A stretch of 10,933 nt of DNA from Hyphomicrobiales bacterium (GTDB lineage: Bacteria; Pseudomonadota; Alphaproteobacteria; Rhizobiales; Hyphomicrobiaceae), in the NCBI GenBank assembly GCA_017304275.1, contig JAFKKW010000351.1, positions 1 to 10,933 of the forward strand, read 5' to 3'. Under the pieces are notes generated by a model. The model saw only the letters and a list, made by a program, of their open reading frames with translations, was not told the DNA's origin and searched no databases. Numbering within the stretch: position 1 is the first letter of the stretch; each line of letters starts with the position of its first letter. The translations under genes were made by a program, and so were the position numbers. This document shows, piece after piece, positions 1 to 6,778 of this stretch.

Positions 1-572
1 AGCGTATCGGCCGGCTCGGCCAGATGGGCGATGTCGTCAACGTCAAGGACGGCTATGCCCGCAACTTCCTCCTGCCCCAGAAGAAGGCCCTGCGCGCCAC
101 CAAGGACAACCTCGCCCAGTTCGAGACCCAGCGCGCGCAGCTCGAGGCCAACAACCTCGAGCTCAAGAAGGAAGCCGAGGCGGTGGCCGGGAAACTGGCG
201 GGCAAGGTGTTCGCCGCCATCCGCTCCGCCGGCGACACGGGCCAGCTCTACGGCTCGGTGTCGACGCGCGACATCGCCGACGCCGTCACGGAGGGCGGCT
301 TCACCATCGACCGGCGCCAGGTGGTGCTCGAGCGCCCGATCAAGACGCTCGGGCTGCACGAGATCAAAGTCCAGCTCCACCCCGAGGTGATCGTCGGCGT
401 GACCCTCAACGTGGCGCGCTCGGAGGAAGAAGCCGAGAAGCAGGCGCGCGGCGAGGACGTCACCGTGATCAAGGACGAGGCGATCGAGCTCGAGACCTTC
501 AACCCGGATTCCGTCTTCGAGGACGGCGCGGCTCCGGCGGAGGATGCAGAGGGCGACGACAAGGCGGAGTAA
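1..572 (+). CDS. rplI: 50S ribosomal protein bL9, 5' end cut off by the window
   Basis: bL9 binds 23S rRNA near the base of the L1 stalk and helps keep the reading frame. The reading frame is already open at base 3 and starts with RIGRLGQMGDVVNVKDGYARNFLLP, the family's N-terminal signature as known from bL9, so the true start lies about eight codons upstream and the first in-frame ATG (24) is internal. After the N-terminal domain comes a charged helix rich in Lys, Glu and Gln (about bases 90-210), the connecting helix of the family. The C-terminal domain follows (KVFAAIRSAGDTGQLYGSV). The tail after about base 450 is strongly acidic and ends DAEGDDKAE. It makes the protein near 197 residues against about 148 in E. 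coli, an extension I associate with Rhizobiales. The usual rpsF-rpsR neighbours would lie upstream. Terminator-like hairpins follow the stop. Confidence 0.96.
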   Translation, partial: RIGRLGQMGDVVNVKDGYARNFLLPQKKALRATKDNLAQFETQRAQLEANNLELKKEAEAVAGKLAGKVFAAIRSAGDTGQLYGSVSTRDIADAVTEGGFTIDRRQVVLERPIKTLGLHEIKVQLHPEVIVGVTLNVARSEEEAEKQARGEDVTVIKDEAIELETFNPDSVFEDGAAPAEDAEGDDKAE

Positions 573-587
573 GGTCCGCTTTCAGCA

Positions 588-651
588 ATCTGCCCTACTT
601 CGGCAGATCTTGGTTACGGCGGTGTAAAGCGCAAGCTTTCGCCGCCGTTTT
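588..651 (+). terminator. Two consecutive hairpins after rplI, the second a likely intrinsic terminator
   Basis: Hairpin 1 pairs ATCTGCC (588-594) with GGCAGAT (602-608) across a 7-nt loop and has no T run. Hairpin 2 pairs ACGGCGG (616-622) with CCGCCGT (642-648), then continues after a small internal loop with AAAGC (626-630) and GCTTT (635-639), closed by a GCAA loop of the GNRA type. It is followed at once by TTTT (648-651). A GC-rich stem, tight loop and T run are what an intrinsic terminator needs, although the T run is short. It would separate the ribosomal operon from the cfa-like gene. Confidence 0.6.
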
Positions 652-726
652 GCGTTCGGGGATCTCGCAATCGCGTGCGCGCGTTCCTATGGTTCAGTGG
701 AGGGGGACACGGAACTTGTGCCCCGG

Positions 727-753
727 ATGGGCACGACATCGAGGTGTGCCCAT
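727..753 (+). promoter_or_regulatory. Perfect 8-bp hairpin covering the cfa start codon, with the SD in its loop
   Basis: ATGGGCAC (727-734) pairs perfectly with GTGCCCAT (746-753). The 11-nt loop (735-745) contains the likely Shine-Dalgarno GAGG (741-744). The first two bases of the cfa ATG (752-753) form the closing pairs of the stem. In RNA this would hold the start codon in a helix and show the ribosome binding site in the loop. A weaker imperfect stem sits just upstream (GGGG 702-705 with CCCC 721-724 and ACA 707-709 with TGT 717-719). Regulation is inferred; only the base pairing is seen. Confidence 0.45.
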
Positions 754-2011
754 GCTCAAACCGCTTTCGCTGATGTTCTCGACCATCCTCCGCGAGGGCG
801 ACCTGACCGTCGTCGATCCGGACGGCAAGCCGCATCGCTTCGGCGACGGCAACGGTCCGCCGGTGCGCATCGAGATCGGGGACCGGGGTCTCGAATGGCA
901 CCTCCTGCTCGATCCCGAGATGGCGGCGGGCGAAGGCTACATGACCGGCCGGCTGCGCGTCACGCAGGGCAACGTCTACGATTTCATCGCGCTCACGATG
1001 GTCAATCTCGCGAGCCGGCCGCTCCCCGCCTACGCACAGGTGTTGGCGACGGTGCGCAACTGGCTGCGTCCGCTGGCGCAGTTCAACCCCGCCCGGCGCT
1101 CGAAGCGCAACGTGCGCCACCACTACGACATCGATCCGCGGATCTACGATCTCTTCCTCGATCCCGACCGGCAATACTCGTGCGCCTTCTTCGCGACGCC
1201 CGGCGTGAGCCTCGCCGACGCGCAGGCCGCCAAGAAGCGGCATATCGCGGCCAAGCTCGACCTCAAGCCCGGCAGTCGCGTGCTCGACATCGGCAGCGGC
1301 TGGGGCGGCCTTGCGCTTTATCTCGCGCGCACGACCGGGGCCGACGTGACGGGCATCACGCTCTCAGAAGAGCAGATCAAGATCGCGCACGAGCGGGCCC
1401 GGACCGAGGCTCCCGAGCGTCCACCGCGGTTCGAGCTCTGGGACTACCGCGCCGTCGAGGGACCGTTCGACCGCATCGTGTCGGTCGGCATGTTCGAGCA
1501 TGTGGGGCTGCCGCACTACGGCACCTTCTTTGCGACCGTCGCGCGGCTGCTCGCCCCGGGCGGCACGGCGCTGCTGCACACCATCGGGCGCACGGACCGG
1601 CCGGCGGGGACCAACCCGTTCATCAAGCGCTACATCTTCCCCGGCGGCTACATCCCGGCGCTGTCCGAGATCATGAAAGCGGTGGAAGCGTCTGGCCTCA
1701 TCGTCTCGGATGTCGAGGTGCTGCGGCTGCATTACGCCGAGACGCTGCGTGCATGGCGGCGGCGCTTCCTCGCCAATCGCCCGGCGGCGGTGGCGATCGC
1801 GGGCGAGGACTTCTGCCGCATGTGGGAATTCTATCTCGCCGGCTCCGAAGCCGCGTTCCGGTTCCAGAATTTCGTGGTGTTCCAGGTGCAGCTCATTCGC
1901 AAGATCGACACGCTGCCGATGACTCGCGACTACATGGCGGAAACCGAGCGGGCGCTGCCGCTCGCGCGTCCCGACGGCGACCGGCCGCAAGGCATCGCCG
2001 CGGCGCGGTGA
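752..2011 (+). CDS. cfa: Cyclopropane-fatty-acyl-phospholipid synthase family methyltransferase
   Basis: Predicted to use S-adenosylmethionine to add a methylene bridge across the double bond of unsaturated acyl chains in membrane phospholipids. Length is 419 residues, slightly longer than E. coli Cfa (382). An N-terminal lipid-binding-type domain (about 1-120) precedes the catalytic domain. Visible motifs are the SAM motif VLDIGSGWGG (177-186), YSCAFF with C144, FDRIVSVGMFEHVG with E249, LLHTIG with H276, and HYAETLRAW with Y328. These last four correspond, from memory, to E. coli C139, E239, H266 and Y317, which hold the bicarbonate ion. FIKRYIFPGGYIP is also typical. I chose ATG 752 because GAGG lies 7 nt upstream and MLKPLS fits family N-termini; an in-frame TTG at 650 lies in the terminator. 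The exact product (cyclopropane or another methylated acyl chain) cannot be told from sequence. Confidence 0.9.
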   Translation: MLKPLSLMFSTILREGDLTVVDPDGKPHRFGDGNGPPVRIEIGDRGLEWHLLLDPEMAAGEGYMTGRLRVTQGNVYDFIALTMVNLASRPLPAYAQVLATVRNWLRPLAQFNPARRSKRNVRHHYDIDPRIYDLFLDPDRQYSCAFFATPGVSLADAQAAKKRHIAAKLDLKPGSRVLDIGSGWGGLALYLARTTGADVTGITLSEEQIKIAHERARTEAPERPPRFELWDYRAVEGPFDRIVSVGMFEHVGLPHYGTFFATVARLLAPGGTALLHTIGRTDRPAGTNPFIKRYIFPGGYIPALSEIMKAVEASGLIVSDVEVLRLHYAETLRAWRRRFLANRPAAVAIAGEDFCRMWEFYLAGSEAAFRFQNFVVFQVQLIRKIDTLPMTRDYMAETERALPLARPDGDRPQGIAAAR

Positions 2012-2037
2012 CTTGGCGCAGGGCTCCATCTTGTCGT

Positions 2038-2240
2038 CATCCTGGCGTCATGGCGGAGCCATGCTTCGCATGGACGCGAGCGTCATCGAGCGAGACCAGG
2101 AAACCAGCGTAAGAGTTGCCGAAGGCGCAAAAGATCTGAGGCGATAGGAGTCGTGCGCTGGATTCCCGCTCTGCGCGCGGGTCGTGCCGAAGGCACGCCT
2201 CCGGCGTGACCGCTCCGCTTGGCGGGAACGACGGGAGCGG
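2038..2240. repeat. Mosaic of small palindromes downstream of cfa
   Basis: I see no gene here. The stretch is built from back-to-back inverted repeats: CCATGC/GCATGG (2059-2064 with 2068-2073, loop TTC), CGTGCC/GGCACG (2183-2188 with 2192-2197, loop GAA), ACGCC/GGCGT (2195-2199 with 2203-2207, loop TCC) and CCGCTCC/GGAGCGG (2210-2216 with 2234-2240). The CCATGCTTCGCA core recurs, slightly degraded, at 2311-2322 inside the next element. Translations in any frame give low-complexity arginine, glycine and proline strings. It resembles extragenic palindromic repeats that have accumulated on top of each other. Confidence 0.6.
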
Positions 2241-2250
2241 CCTCGTCAAC

Positions 2251-2345
2251 GTATCTGGACTCCGGCCTGCGCCGGAGTGACGTTTGTCGTGGGATATGGC
2301 TACCTCGGAACCATGCTTCGCAGGGACGGGCCAGCATCCAGACAC
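2251..2345. repeat. Composite palindromic repeat element, copy 1 (95 bp)
   Basis: It begins GTATCTGGA and ends TCCAGACAC, which are inverted copies of each other apart from two mismatches. Just inside the left end is a perfect hairpin, ACTCCGGC (2259-2266), loop CTGC, GCCGGAGT (2271-2278), followed by TGACG. The right half is more degraded (CCAGCATCCAGACACG). Related copies lie at 4091-4186 and 9134-9232. The arrangement, two palindromic modules facing each other across a spacer of 35-45 nt, resembles bacterial REP/BIME elements or a small MITE. There is no coding capacity. Confidence 0.7.
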
Positions 2346-2400
2346 GCCCGTTAGGCCATGACAGTCGGATGGCGGGCGACTTTTGGGTTGTAGCGACCTG

Positions 2401-2447
2401 GGCGAATGGCTGTGCGATTCGCCGCACGCAAGGCGCAAGTTTTGCGC
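2401..2447 (+). promoter_or_regulatory. Paired inverted repeats upstream of dnaB
   Basis: GGCGAAT (2401-2407) pairs with ATTCGCC (2417-2423), and GCGCAA (2433-2438) pairs with TTGCGC (2442-2447). Both are perfect and lie 69-115 bases before the dnaB start codon. They could be operator-like sites, a terminator for read-through from the repeat region, or chance in GC-rich DNA. No T run follows and I could not find a convincing -35/-10 pair. The rest of 2448-2515 shows nothing beyond the ribosome binding site. Confidence 0.25.
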
Positions 2448-2515
2448 ATGTGGGTAACGGGGGGAAGCTGGCGGGCGGCTCCTACGACTCGGGGCCGTGA
2501 GCTAGGGTGCGTCCC

Positions 2516-4030
2516 ATGACACAAGCCGCCCTCCTCCAGACCGACAAGCTCCGCGAAGCGGCGAATGCCGCCGAGCCCGTGCAATTCCGCGAAGCGCCCC
2601 ACAACATCGAAGCGGAGCAGGCGCTGCTCGGTGCCATCCTCATCAACAACGAGGCGATGGACCGGGTGTCGGCGTTCCTCGAGCCGCTGCACTTCTTCGA
2701 TCCCTTGCACGGCCAGATCTACGAGGTCGCCGGCAAGATGATCCAGGCCGGCAAGCAGGCGACGCCGATCACGCTCAAGACCTTCTTCGATGCGGCGGAG
2801 CCGATCGACGCGCATCTCACCGTGCCGCAGTATCTCGGGCGCCTCGCCGCCAATGCGGCGACGATCATCAATGCCGAGGATTACGGGCGCACGATCTACG
2901 ATCTGGCCGTGCGCCGGAACCTCATCGTGCTCGGCGAGGACATGGTCAACTCGGCCTACGACGCGCCGATCGACTTCCCGCCCGAGAGCCAGATCCAGGA
3001 AGCGGAGACGCGCCTCTACGACCTCGCCGAGCGCGGCAAGTACGGCCAGGGCTTCATGAGCTTCGGCAACGCTCTGACGCACGCCATCGACATGGCGGCC
3101 GCCGCCTACGAGCGCGACGGACATCTCTCAGGCCTCTCGACCGGACTCACCGATCTCGACAATCGGATGGGCGGCCTGCAGGCCTCCGACCTCATCATCC
3201 TCGCCGGCCGGCCCTCGATGGGCAAGACGGCGCTGGTCACCAACATCGCCTACAACATCGCCAAGGCGTACCGCTCGGAGAAGCAGCCGGACGGCACCGA
3301 TAAGACAGTGGACGGCGGACGCGTCGGGTTCTTCTCGCTTGAAATGAGCGCCGAGCAGCTTGCAACGCGTATCCTCTCCGAACAGTCGGAGATCGCCTCG
3401 GAGCGAATTCGCCGCGGCATGATCAACGAGGACGAGTTCCGCAAGCTCTCCGCCGTCGCCAAGGACATGAGCGTGGCGCCGCTCTATATCGACCAGACGG
3501 GCGGCATCTCGATCGCGCAACTCGCGGCGCGGGCGCGCAAGCTCAAGCGCCAGAAGGGCCTGGACCTTCTCATCGTCGACTATCTGCAGCTCCTCTCCGG
3601 CTCCTCCAAGCGAGGCGACAACCGCGTGCAGGAAATCACGGAAATCACCACCGGTCTCAAGGCCTTGGCCAAAGAGCTCGCGGTGCCGATCATCGCCCTC
3701 TCGCAGCTCTCGCGACAGGTCGAGCAGCGCGAGGACAAGCGGCCCCAGCTCTCGGACCTGCGCGAATCCGGCTCCATCGAGCAGGACGCCGACGTTGTCA
3801 TGTTCGTGTTCCGTGAGGAATACTACGTGGAGCGGCAGAAGCCGCGCGAAGGCACCGCGGAGTTCAACGATTGGCAGACGCAGATGATGGCGGTCAGCGG
3901 CAAGGCCGAGGTGATCATCGGCAAGCAGCGTCACGGTCCCGTGGGCACCGTGCAGCTCGCGTTCGAGAGCCAGTTCACGCGCTTCGGCAACCTGGCGCGC
4001 GAATTCCAGCTTCCCGAGCGCTACGAGTGA
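2516..4030 (+). CDS. dnaB: Replicative DNA helicase DnaB
   Basis: Hexameric ATP-driven helicase that unwinds the parental duplex at the replication fork and interacts with primase (DnaG) and the loader. Length 504 residues, slightly longer than E. coli DnaB (471). The N-terminal collar domain includes PHNIEAEQALLGAILINN near residue 25-45. The RecA-like domain has Walker A GRPSMGKT (231-238, K237), a SLEMS motif, Walker B LLIVDYLQLL (D355), the H4 DNA-binding region SQLSRQVEQREDKRPQLSDLRESG, and near the C-terminus KQRHGPVGTVQL with the arginine-finger-type basic residues. ATG 2516 is chosen because AGGG (2504-2507) lies 8 nt upstream; an in-frame GTG at 2507 overlaps that site. No intein is present. 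The gene stands alone between two repeat-filled gaps, yet keeps the common alphaproteobacterial position between rplI and alr. Confidence 0.97.
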   Translation: MTQAALLQTDKLREAANAAEPVQFREAPHNIEAEQALLGAILINNEAMDRVSAFLEPLHFFDPLHGQIYEVAGKMIQAGKQATPITLKTFFDAAEPIDAHLTVPQYLGRLAANAATIINAEDYGRTIYDLAVRRNLIVLGEDMVNSAYDAPIDFPPESQIQEAETRLYDLAERGKYGQGFMSFGNALTHAIDMAAAAYERDGHLSGLSTGLTDLDNRMGGLQASDLIILAGRPSMGKTALVTNIAYNIAKAYRSEKQPDGTDKTVDGGRVGFFSLEMSAEQLATRILSEQSEIASERIRRGMINEDEFRKLSAVAKDMSVAPLYIDQTGGISIAQLAARARKLKRQKGLDLLIVDYLQLLSGSSKRGDNRVQEITEITTGLKALAKELAVPIIALSQLSRQVEQREDKRPQLSDLRESGSIEQDADVVMFVFREEYYVERQKPREGTAEFNDWQTQMMAVSGKAEVIIGKQRHGPVGTVQLAFESQFTRFGNLAREFQLPERYE

Positions 4031-4090
4031 GCACCGGCCTTTGGGTCGGAGGCGCCCCGTGCGAGGGATCGCGGCGTGCCTCCTTCACAC

Positions 4091-4186
4091 GTATCTGGAT
4101 CCCGGCCTGCGCCGGGATGACGGAGTGGATGGGCGGACGTCCTCCCACGTTCAACGTCACCTCGACGAAGGTCAGGGTCCAAACAC
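4091..4186. repeat. Composite palindromic repeat element, copy 2 (96 bp)
   Basis: It begins GTATCTGGAT and ends GTCCAAACAC. The left module is a perfect hairpin, ATCCCGGC (4099-4106), loop CTGC, GCCGGGAT (4111-4118), followed by GACG. Compared with copy 1, two neighbouring stem positions differ and both changes are matched on the opposite arm. The right module (AAGGTCAGGGTCCAAACACGC) is degraded here but better kept in the duplicated unit (AAGGCCGGGATCCAGACACGC, 4289-4309), which is the reverse complement of a left module. The remaining DNA in the dnaB-alr gap before this element (4031-4090) holds no feature I can name. Confidence 0.75.
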
Positions 4187-4350
4187 GCAAGGGACCTGGC
4201 TCCCCGACGTTCGGGGCGGTTGATGCCGCTGCCGGGATGACGGCTTGGATGGGCACCCGTCCTCCCACGGTCAACGTCACGCCGACGAAGGCCGGGATCC
4301 AGACACGCAAGGCGCCGGGCTGCCCAAGGTTCGAGGCGGTCCATGCCGCA
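4111..4350. repeat. Tandem duplication, two 120-bp units, reaching into alr
   Basis: Unit 1 (4111-4230) and unit 2 (4231-4350) align without gaps and agree at 98 of 120 positions by my count. Unit 1 starts exactly at the right arm of the hairpin in the composite repeat, so unit 2 lacks the left arm. Unit 2 ends GAGGCGGTCCATGCCGCA and thus contains the ribosome binding site and start codon of alr. Unit 1 ends GGGGCGGTTGATGCCGCT and therefore holds a second SD-and-ATG pair, which opens a 5-codon mini-ORF (4223-4240, MPLPG). With 22 differences the duplication is old. Confidence 0.8.
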
Positions 4351-5335
4351 TAACCTGCCGCCCGACGCGACGGGGCTGATCACCATCGATCTCGATGCCG
4401 TGCAGGCGAACTGGCGCGCGCTTGCCGCGCTCGTCGCGCCGGCCGCGTGCGGCGCCGTGGTCAAGGCGGATGCCTACGGGCTCGGCGCCGCGCCGTTGCT
4501 GCTGGCCGCCGGCGTGGCGCCGGTCCTTTCGAGCCTCGCGGAGGTCGAGGAATGGGCGTGCGAGGCGTTCCGCGTCGGGCGTGCGGTTCCAGCTGCGCTG
4601 CAGATCGACAGCGGTCTCAACCGGCTCGGGCTTTCCGCCGCCGAGGTGAAGGCGCTCGCCGCAAAGCCGGAGGTGCTCGCTGCGCTCGACCTGCGTCTGG
4701 TGATGAGCCATCTCGCGTGCGCCGACGATCCGTCGGACCCGCACAACGCCAAGCAGCGCGCGGCCTTCAACCGGCGCCGTGCGATGCTTCCGCCCGTGCC
4801 GGCCAGCCTTGCCGCCTCGGACGGGCTGATGCTGGGCCCGCCTTATCATTTCGACCTGGTGCGGCCGGGGTATGCGCTCTACGGCGGGCAGGCGTTTCGT
4901 GGCGGTGCGACGCCGGTCTCGCCGGTGGTGACGGTGCAGGCTCGCATCCTGCAGATCCGCACGCTGAAGGCCGGTGAGAGCGTCGGCTATTCCGCAACCT
5001 GGGTTGCGAAGCGGCCGAGCCGGATCGCCATCGTCTCGGCGGGCTACGCGGACGGCATGGCGCGGGCGCTCAGCGCAGCGTCGGGCAAGAAGGGCGCCTC
5101 GGTGATGGTCGCCGGCCAGCGGGCGCCGATCGTCGGGCGCGTCTCCATGGACCTGATCACCGTCGACGTCACCGACGTCACCGGCGAGCTCCGGCGCGGC
5201 GAGCTCGTGACGCTGATCGGGCCGGAGCTGCCCATCGAGGCCATGGGCCGTGCGGCGGGGACCATCGGCTACGAGGTGCTGACGCGGCTCGGTCCGCGGT
5301 TCGTGCGGCGGCATACCGGCGGAGGCCGGATCTGA
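4343..5335 (+). CDS. alr: Alanine racemase with an apparent in-frame internal deletion
   Basis: Pyridoxal-phosphate enzyme that converts L- to D-alanine for peptidoglycan. Landmarks present, with Geobacillus stearothermophilus Alr numbers in brackets from memory: PLP lysine in VVKADAYG, K41 (K39); Y45 (Y43); R94 in LNRLG (R136); R174 in VRPG (R219); catalytic Y216 in GYSATW (Y265); M269-D270 (M312-D313); Y310 in GYEV (Y354). K-to-R spacing is 53 residues here and 97 in the reference, so about 44 residues are missing between DAYGLG and PVLSSLAEVEEW. This is roughly the second and third strands of the TIM barrel. Total length is 330 residues against the usual 360-380. The LANS motif reads LAAS, with A158 replacing Asn. 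The frame is open, so this may be a recently damaged or a genuinely compact enzyme. ATG 4343 has GAGG 6 nt upstream, within a duplicated segment. The stop overlaps radA's start (TGATG). Confidence 0.82.
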   Translation: MPHNLPPDATGLITIDLDAVQANWRALAALVAPAACGAVVKADAYGLGAAPLLLAAGVAPVLSSLAEVEEWACEAFRVGRAVPAALQIDSGLNRLGLSAAEVKALAAKPEVLAALDLRLVMSHLACADDPSDPHNAKQRAAFNRRRAMLPPVPASLAASDGLMLGPPYHFDLVRPGYALYGGQAFRGGATPVSPVVTVQARILQIRTLKAGESVGYSATWVAKRPSRIAIVSAGYADGMARALSAASGKKGASVMVAGQRAPIVGRVSMDLITVDVTDVTGELRRGELVTLIGPELPIEAMGRAAGTIGYEVLTRLGPRFVRRHTGGGRI

Positions 5336-6723
5336 TGAGCAAGGCCGCAAAGTCGAGCTTCGTCTGCCAGAGCTGCGGGGCGGTGTCGGCGCGCTGGGCG
5401 GGCAAGTGCGCCTCGTGCGGCGACTGGAACACGATCGTCGAGGAGGTGACGGCGGCGCCGCCACCCGGCTCGGGCCTCGCGCGCGCCACGAAAGGCCGCG
5501 CCCTCGCGCTCGAAAGTCTGGCGGGGGCTTCGGAAGAGGCGCCGCGCTTCTCGACCGGCATGCCCGAGCTCGATCGCGTCACCGGCGGCGGCATCGTGCC
5601 GGGGTCCGTGCTGCTGATCGCGGGCGAGCCGGGGATCGGTAAATCGACGCTGCTCCTGCAGCTCGCCGCCGCGCTGGCCAAGGCCGGGCGCCGCGCCATC
5701 TATTTCTCGGGCGAGGAGGCGGCGGCGCAGGTGCGGCTGCGGGCCGCGCGGCTCGGGCTCGGCGATGCGCCGGTCGCGCTGGCGGCGGAGACCAGCCTCA
5801 CCAACATCCTGGCGACGCTGGCCGAGGAGAAGCGGGCCGACCTCGTCGTCATCGATTCCATCCAGACGCTGTGGACGGATGCGCTGGAGGCGGCGCCCGG
5901 ATCCGTCAGCCAGGTGCGGGCGGCGACGCAATCACTCGTCCGTTACGCGAAATCGGCGGGCCCGGCGCTGCTGCTGGTCGGTCACGTGACGAAGGACGGG
6001 CAGATCGCGGGGCCGAAAGCGGTCGAGCATGTGGTCGATACCGTGCTCTCGTTCGAGGGCGACCGCGGTCACACGTATCGCATCCTGCGCGCGACCAAGA
6101 ACCGGTTCGGGGCGACCGACGAGATCGGCGTGTTCGAGATGGCGGAGACGGGATTGCGCGAGGTCGCCAACCCGTCGGAGCTGTTCCTCGGCGAGCGTGA
6201 CACGAACGCGCCCGGCACGGCCGTGTTCGCGGGCATGGAGGGGACGCGGCCGATCCTGGTCGAGATCCAGGCCCTCGTCGCGCCGTCGGGGCTCGGCGTG
6301 CCGCGCCGCGCCGTGGTCGGCTGGGAGCAGAGCCGGCTCGCGATGCTGATCGCCGTCCTCGAAGCACGCTGCGGGGTCTCGTTCGCGCATCACGACGTCT
6401 ATCTCAACGTCGCGGGCGGGCTGCGCATCGTGGAGCCGGCGGCAGACCTTGCGGCGGCGGCGGCGCTGCTCGCCTCGCTCTCGAACCAGACCCTCGACCC
6501 CAAGCAGATCCATTTCGGGGAGATCTCGCTTTCGGGTGCCGTGCGCGCCTCGCCCCACATGGGGCTCAGGCTCAAGGAGGCGGCCAAGCTCGGCTTCACC
6601 AGCGCCGTCATTCCGGCAGGCGGGGAGCTGCCCAAGGAGCTTCAGGGCGCGCGCGCCAAGCTGAAGCTCCGGCGCATTTCCCATCTCAAGGATCTTGCGG
6701 CAGGGCTCGCCCCGTGCCACTGA
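5335..6723 (+). CDS. radA: DNA repair protein RadA (branch-migration helicase)
   Basis: RadA works with RecA in recombinational repair, driving branch migration at D-loops as a DnaB-like hexameric motor. Length 462 residues, the usual size. Order of parts: an N-terminal C4 zinc finger (CQSCG at 11-15, CASCG at 25-29, followed by DWN), a RecA-like ATPase with Walker A GEPGIGKST (97-105, K103), a Walker B strand (DLVVIDSIQTL), the RadA-specific KNRFG motif (255-259), and from about residue 290 a Lon-like domain (VGWEQSRLAMLIAVLE, HFGEISLSGAVRASPHMGLRLKEA split across the motif). The Lon-like domain is known to be structural rather than proteolytic. The start overlaps the alr stop by one base (TGATG), with GGAGG at 5321-5325, so translational coupling to alr is likely. 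cvpA follows after 55 nt. Confidence 0.97.
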   Translation: MSKAAKSSFVCQSCGAVSARWAGKCASCGDWNTIVEEVTAAPPPGSGLARATKGRALALESLAGASEEAPRFSTGMPELDRVTGGGIVPGSVLLIAGEPGIGKSTLLLQLAAALAKAGRRAIYFSGEEAAAQVRLRAARLGLGDAPVALAAETSLTNILATLAEEKRADLVVIDSIQTLWTDALEAAPGSVSQVRAATQSLVRYAKSAGPALLLVGHVTKDGQIAGPKAVEHVVDTVLSFEGDRGHTYRILRATKNRFGATDEIGVFEMAETGLREVANPSELFLGERDTNAPGTAVFAGMEGTRPILVEIQALVAPSGLGVPRRAVVGWEQSRLAMLIAVLEARCGVSFAHHDVYLNVAGGLRIVEPAADLAAAAALLASLSNQTLDPKQIHFGEISLSGAVRASPHMGLRLKEAAKLGFTSAVIPAGGELPKELQGARAKLKLRRISHLKDLAAGLAPCH

Positions 6724-6778
6724 ACACGCGGGGACAACACGAAGCACGCCAGCTAGCTTTGCCAGAGGAGCCGAGGGC

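Noticed and set aside
650..751. TTG at 650 as an earlier start for the cfa-like gene
   Set aside because: It lies in the T run of the rplI terminator, has no ribosome binding site, and adds 34 residues that look unlike the family's N-terminus. ATG 752 has GAGG at good spacing.
614..1243. Long open frame on the minus strand across the start of the cfa-like gene
   Set aside because: It is antisense to a gene with clear Cfa motifs, runs through a terminator-like hairpin, and its translation is compositionally biased (Arg, His, Val) with no recognisable domain. The same applies to the other long antisense frames over dnaB, alr, radA and purF.
2219..2500. Possible 93-residue protein in the cfa-dnaB gap
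   Set aside because: The frame only reads through the palindromic repeat (peptide TYLDSGLRRSD is typical of such spurious frames) and continues through the hairpins upstream of dnaB.
2507..2515. GTG at 2507 as dnaB start
   Set aside because: It overlaps the AGGG that serves as ribosome binding site for ATG 2516, and adds only three residues.
4111..4350. CRISPR array
   Set aside because: Only two units, 120 bp long, with no alternation of short identical repeats and unique spacers, and no cas genes.
3975..4464. Frames over the dnaB-alr gap that encode a 40-residue peptide repeated twice
   Set aside because: The repeat is explained by the 120-bp tandem DNA duplication (120 is a multiple of 3). 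All three forward frames would keep period, and there is no start signal or domain.
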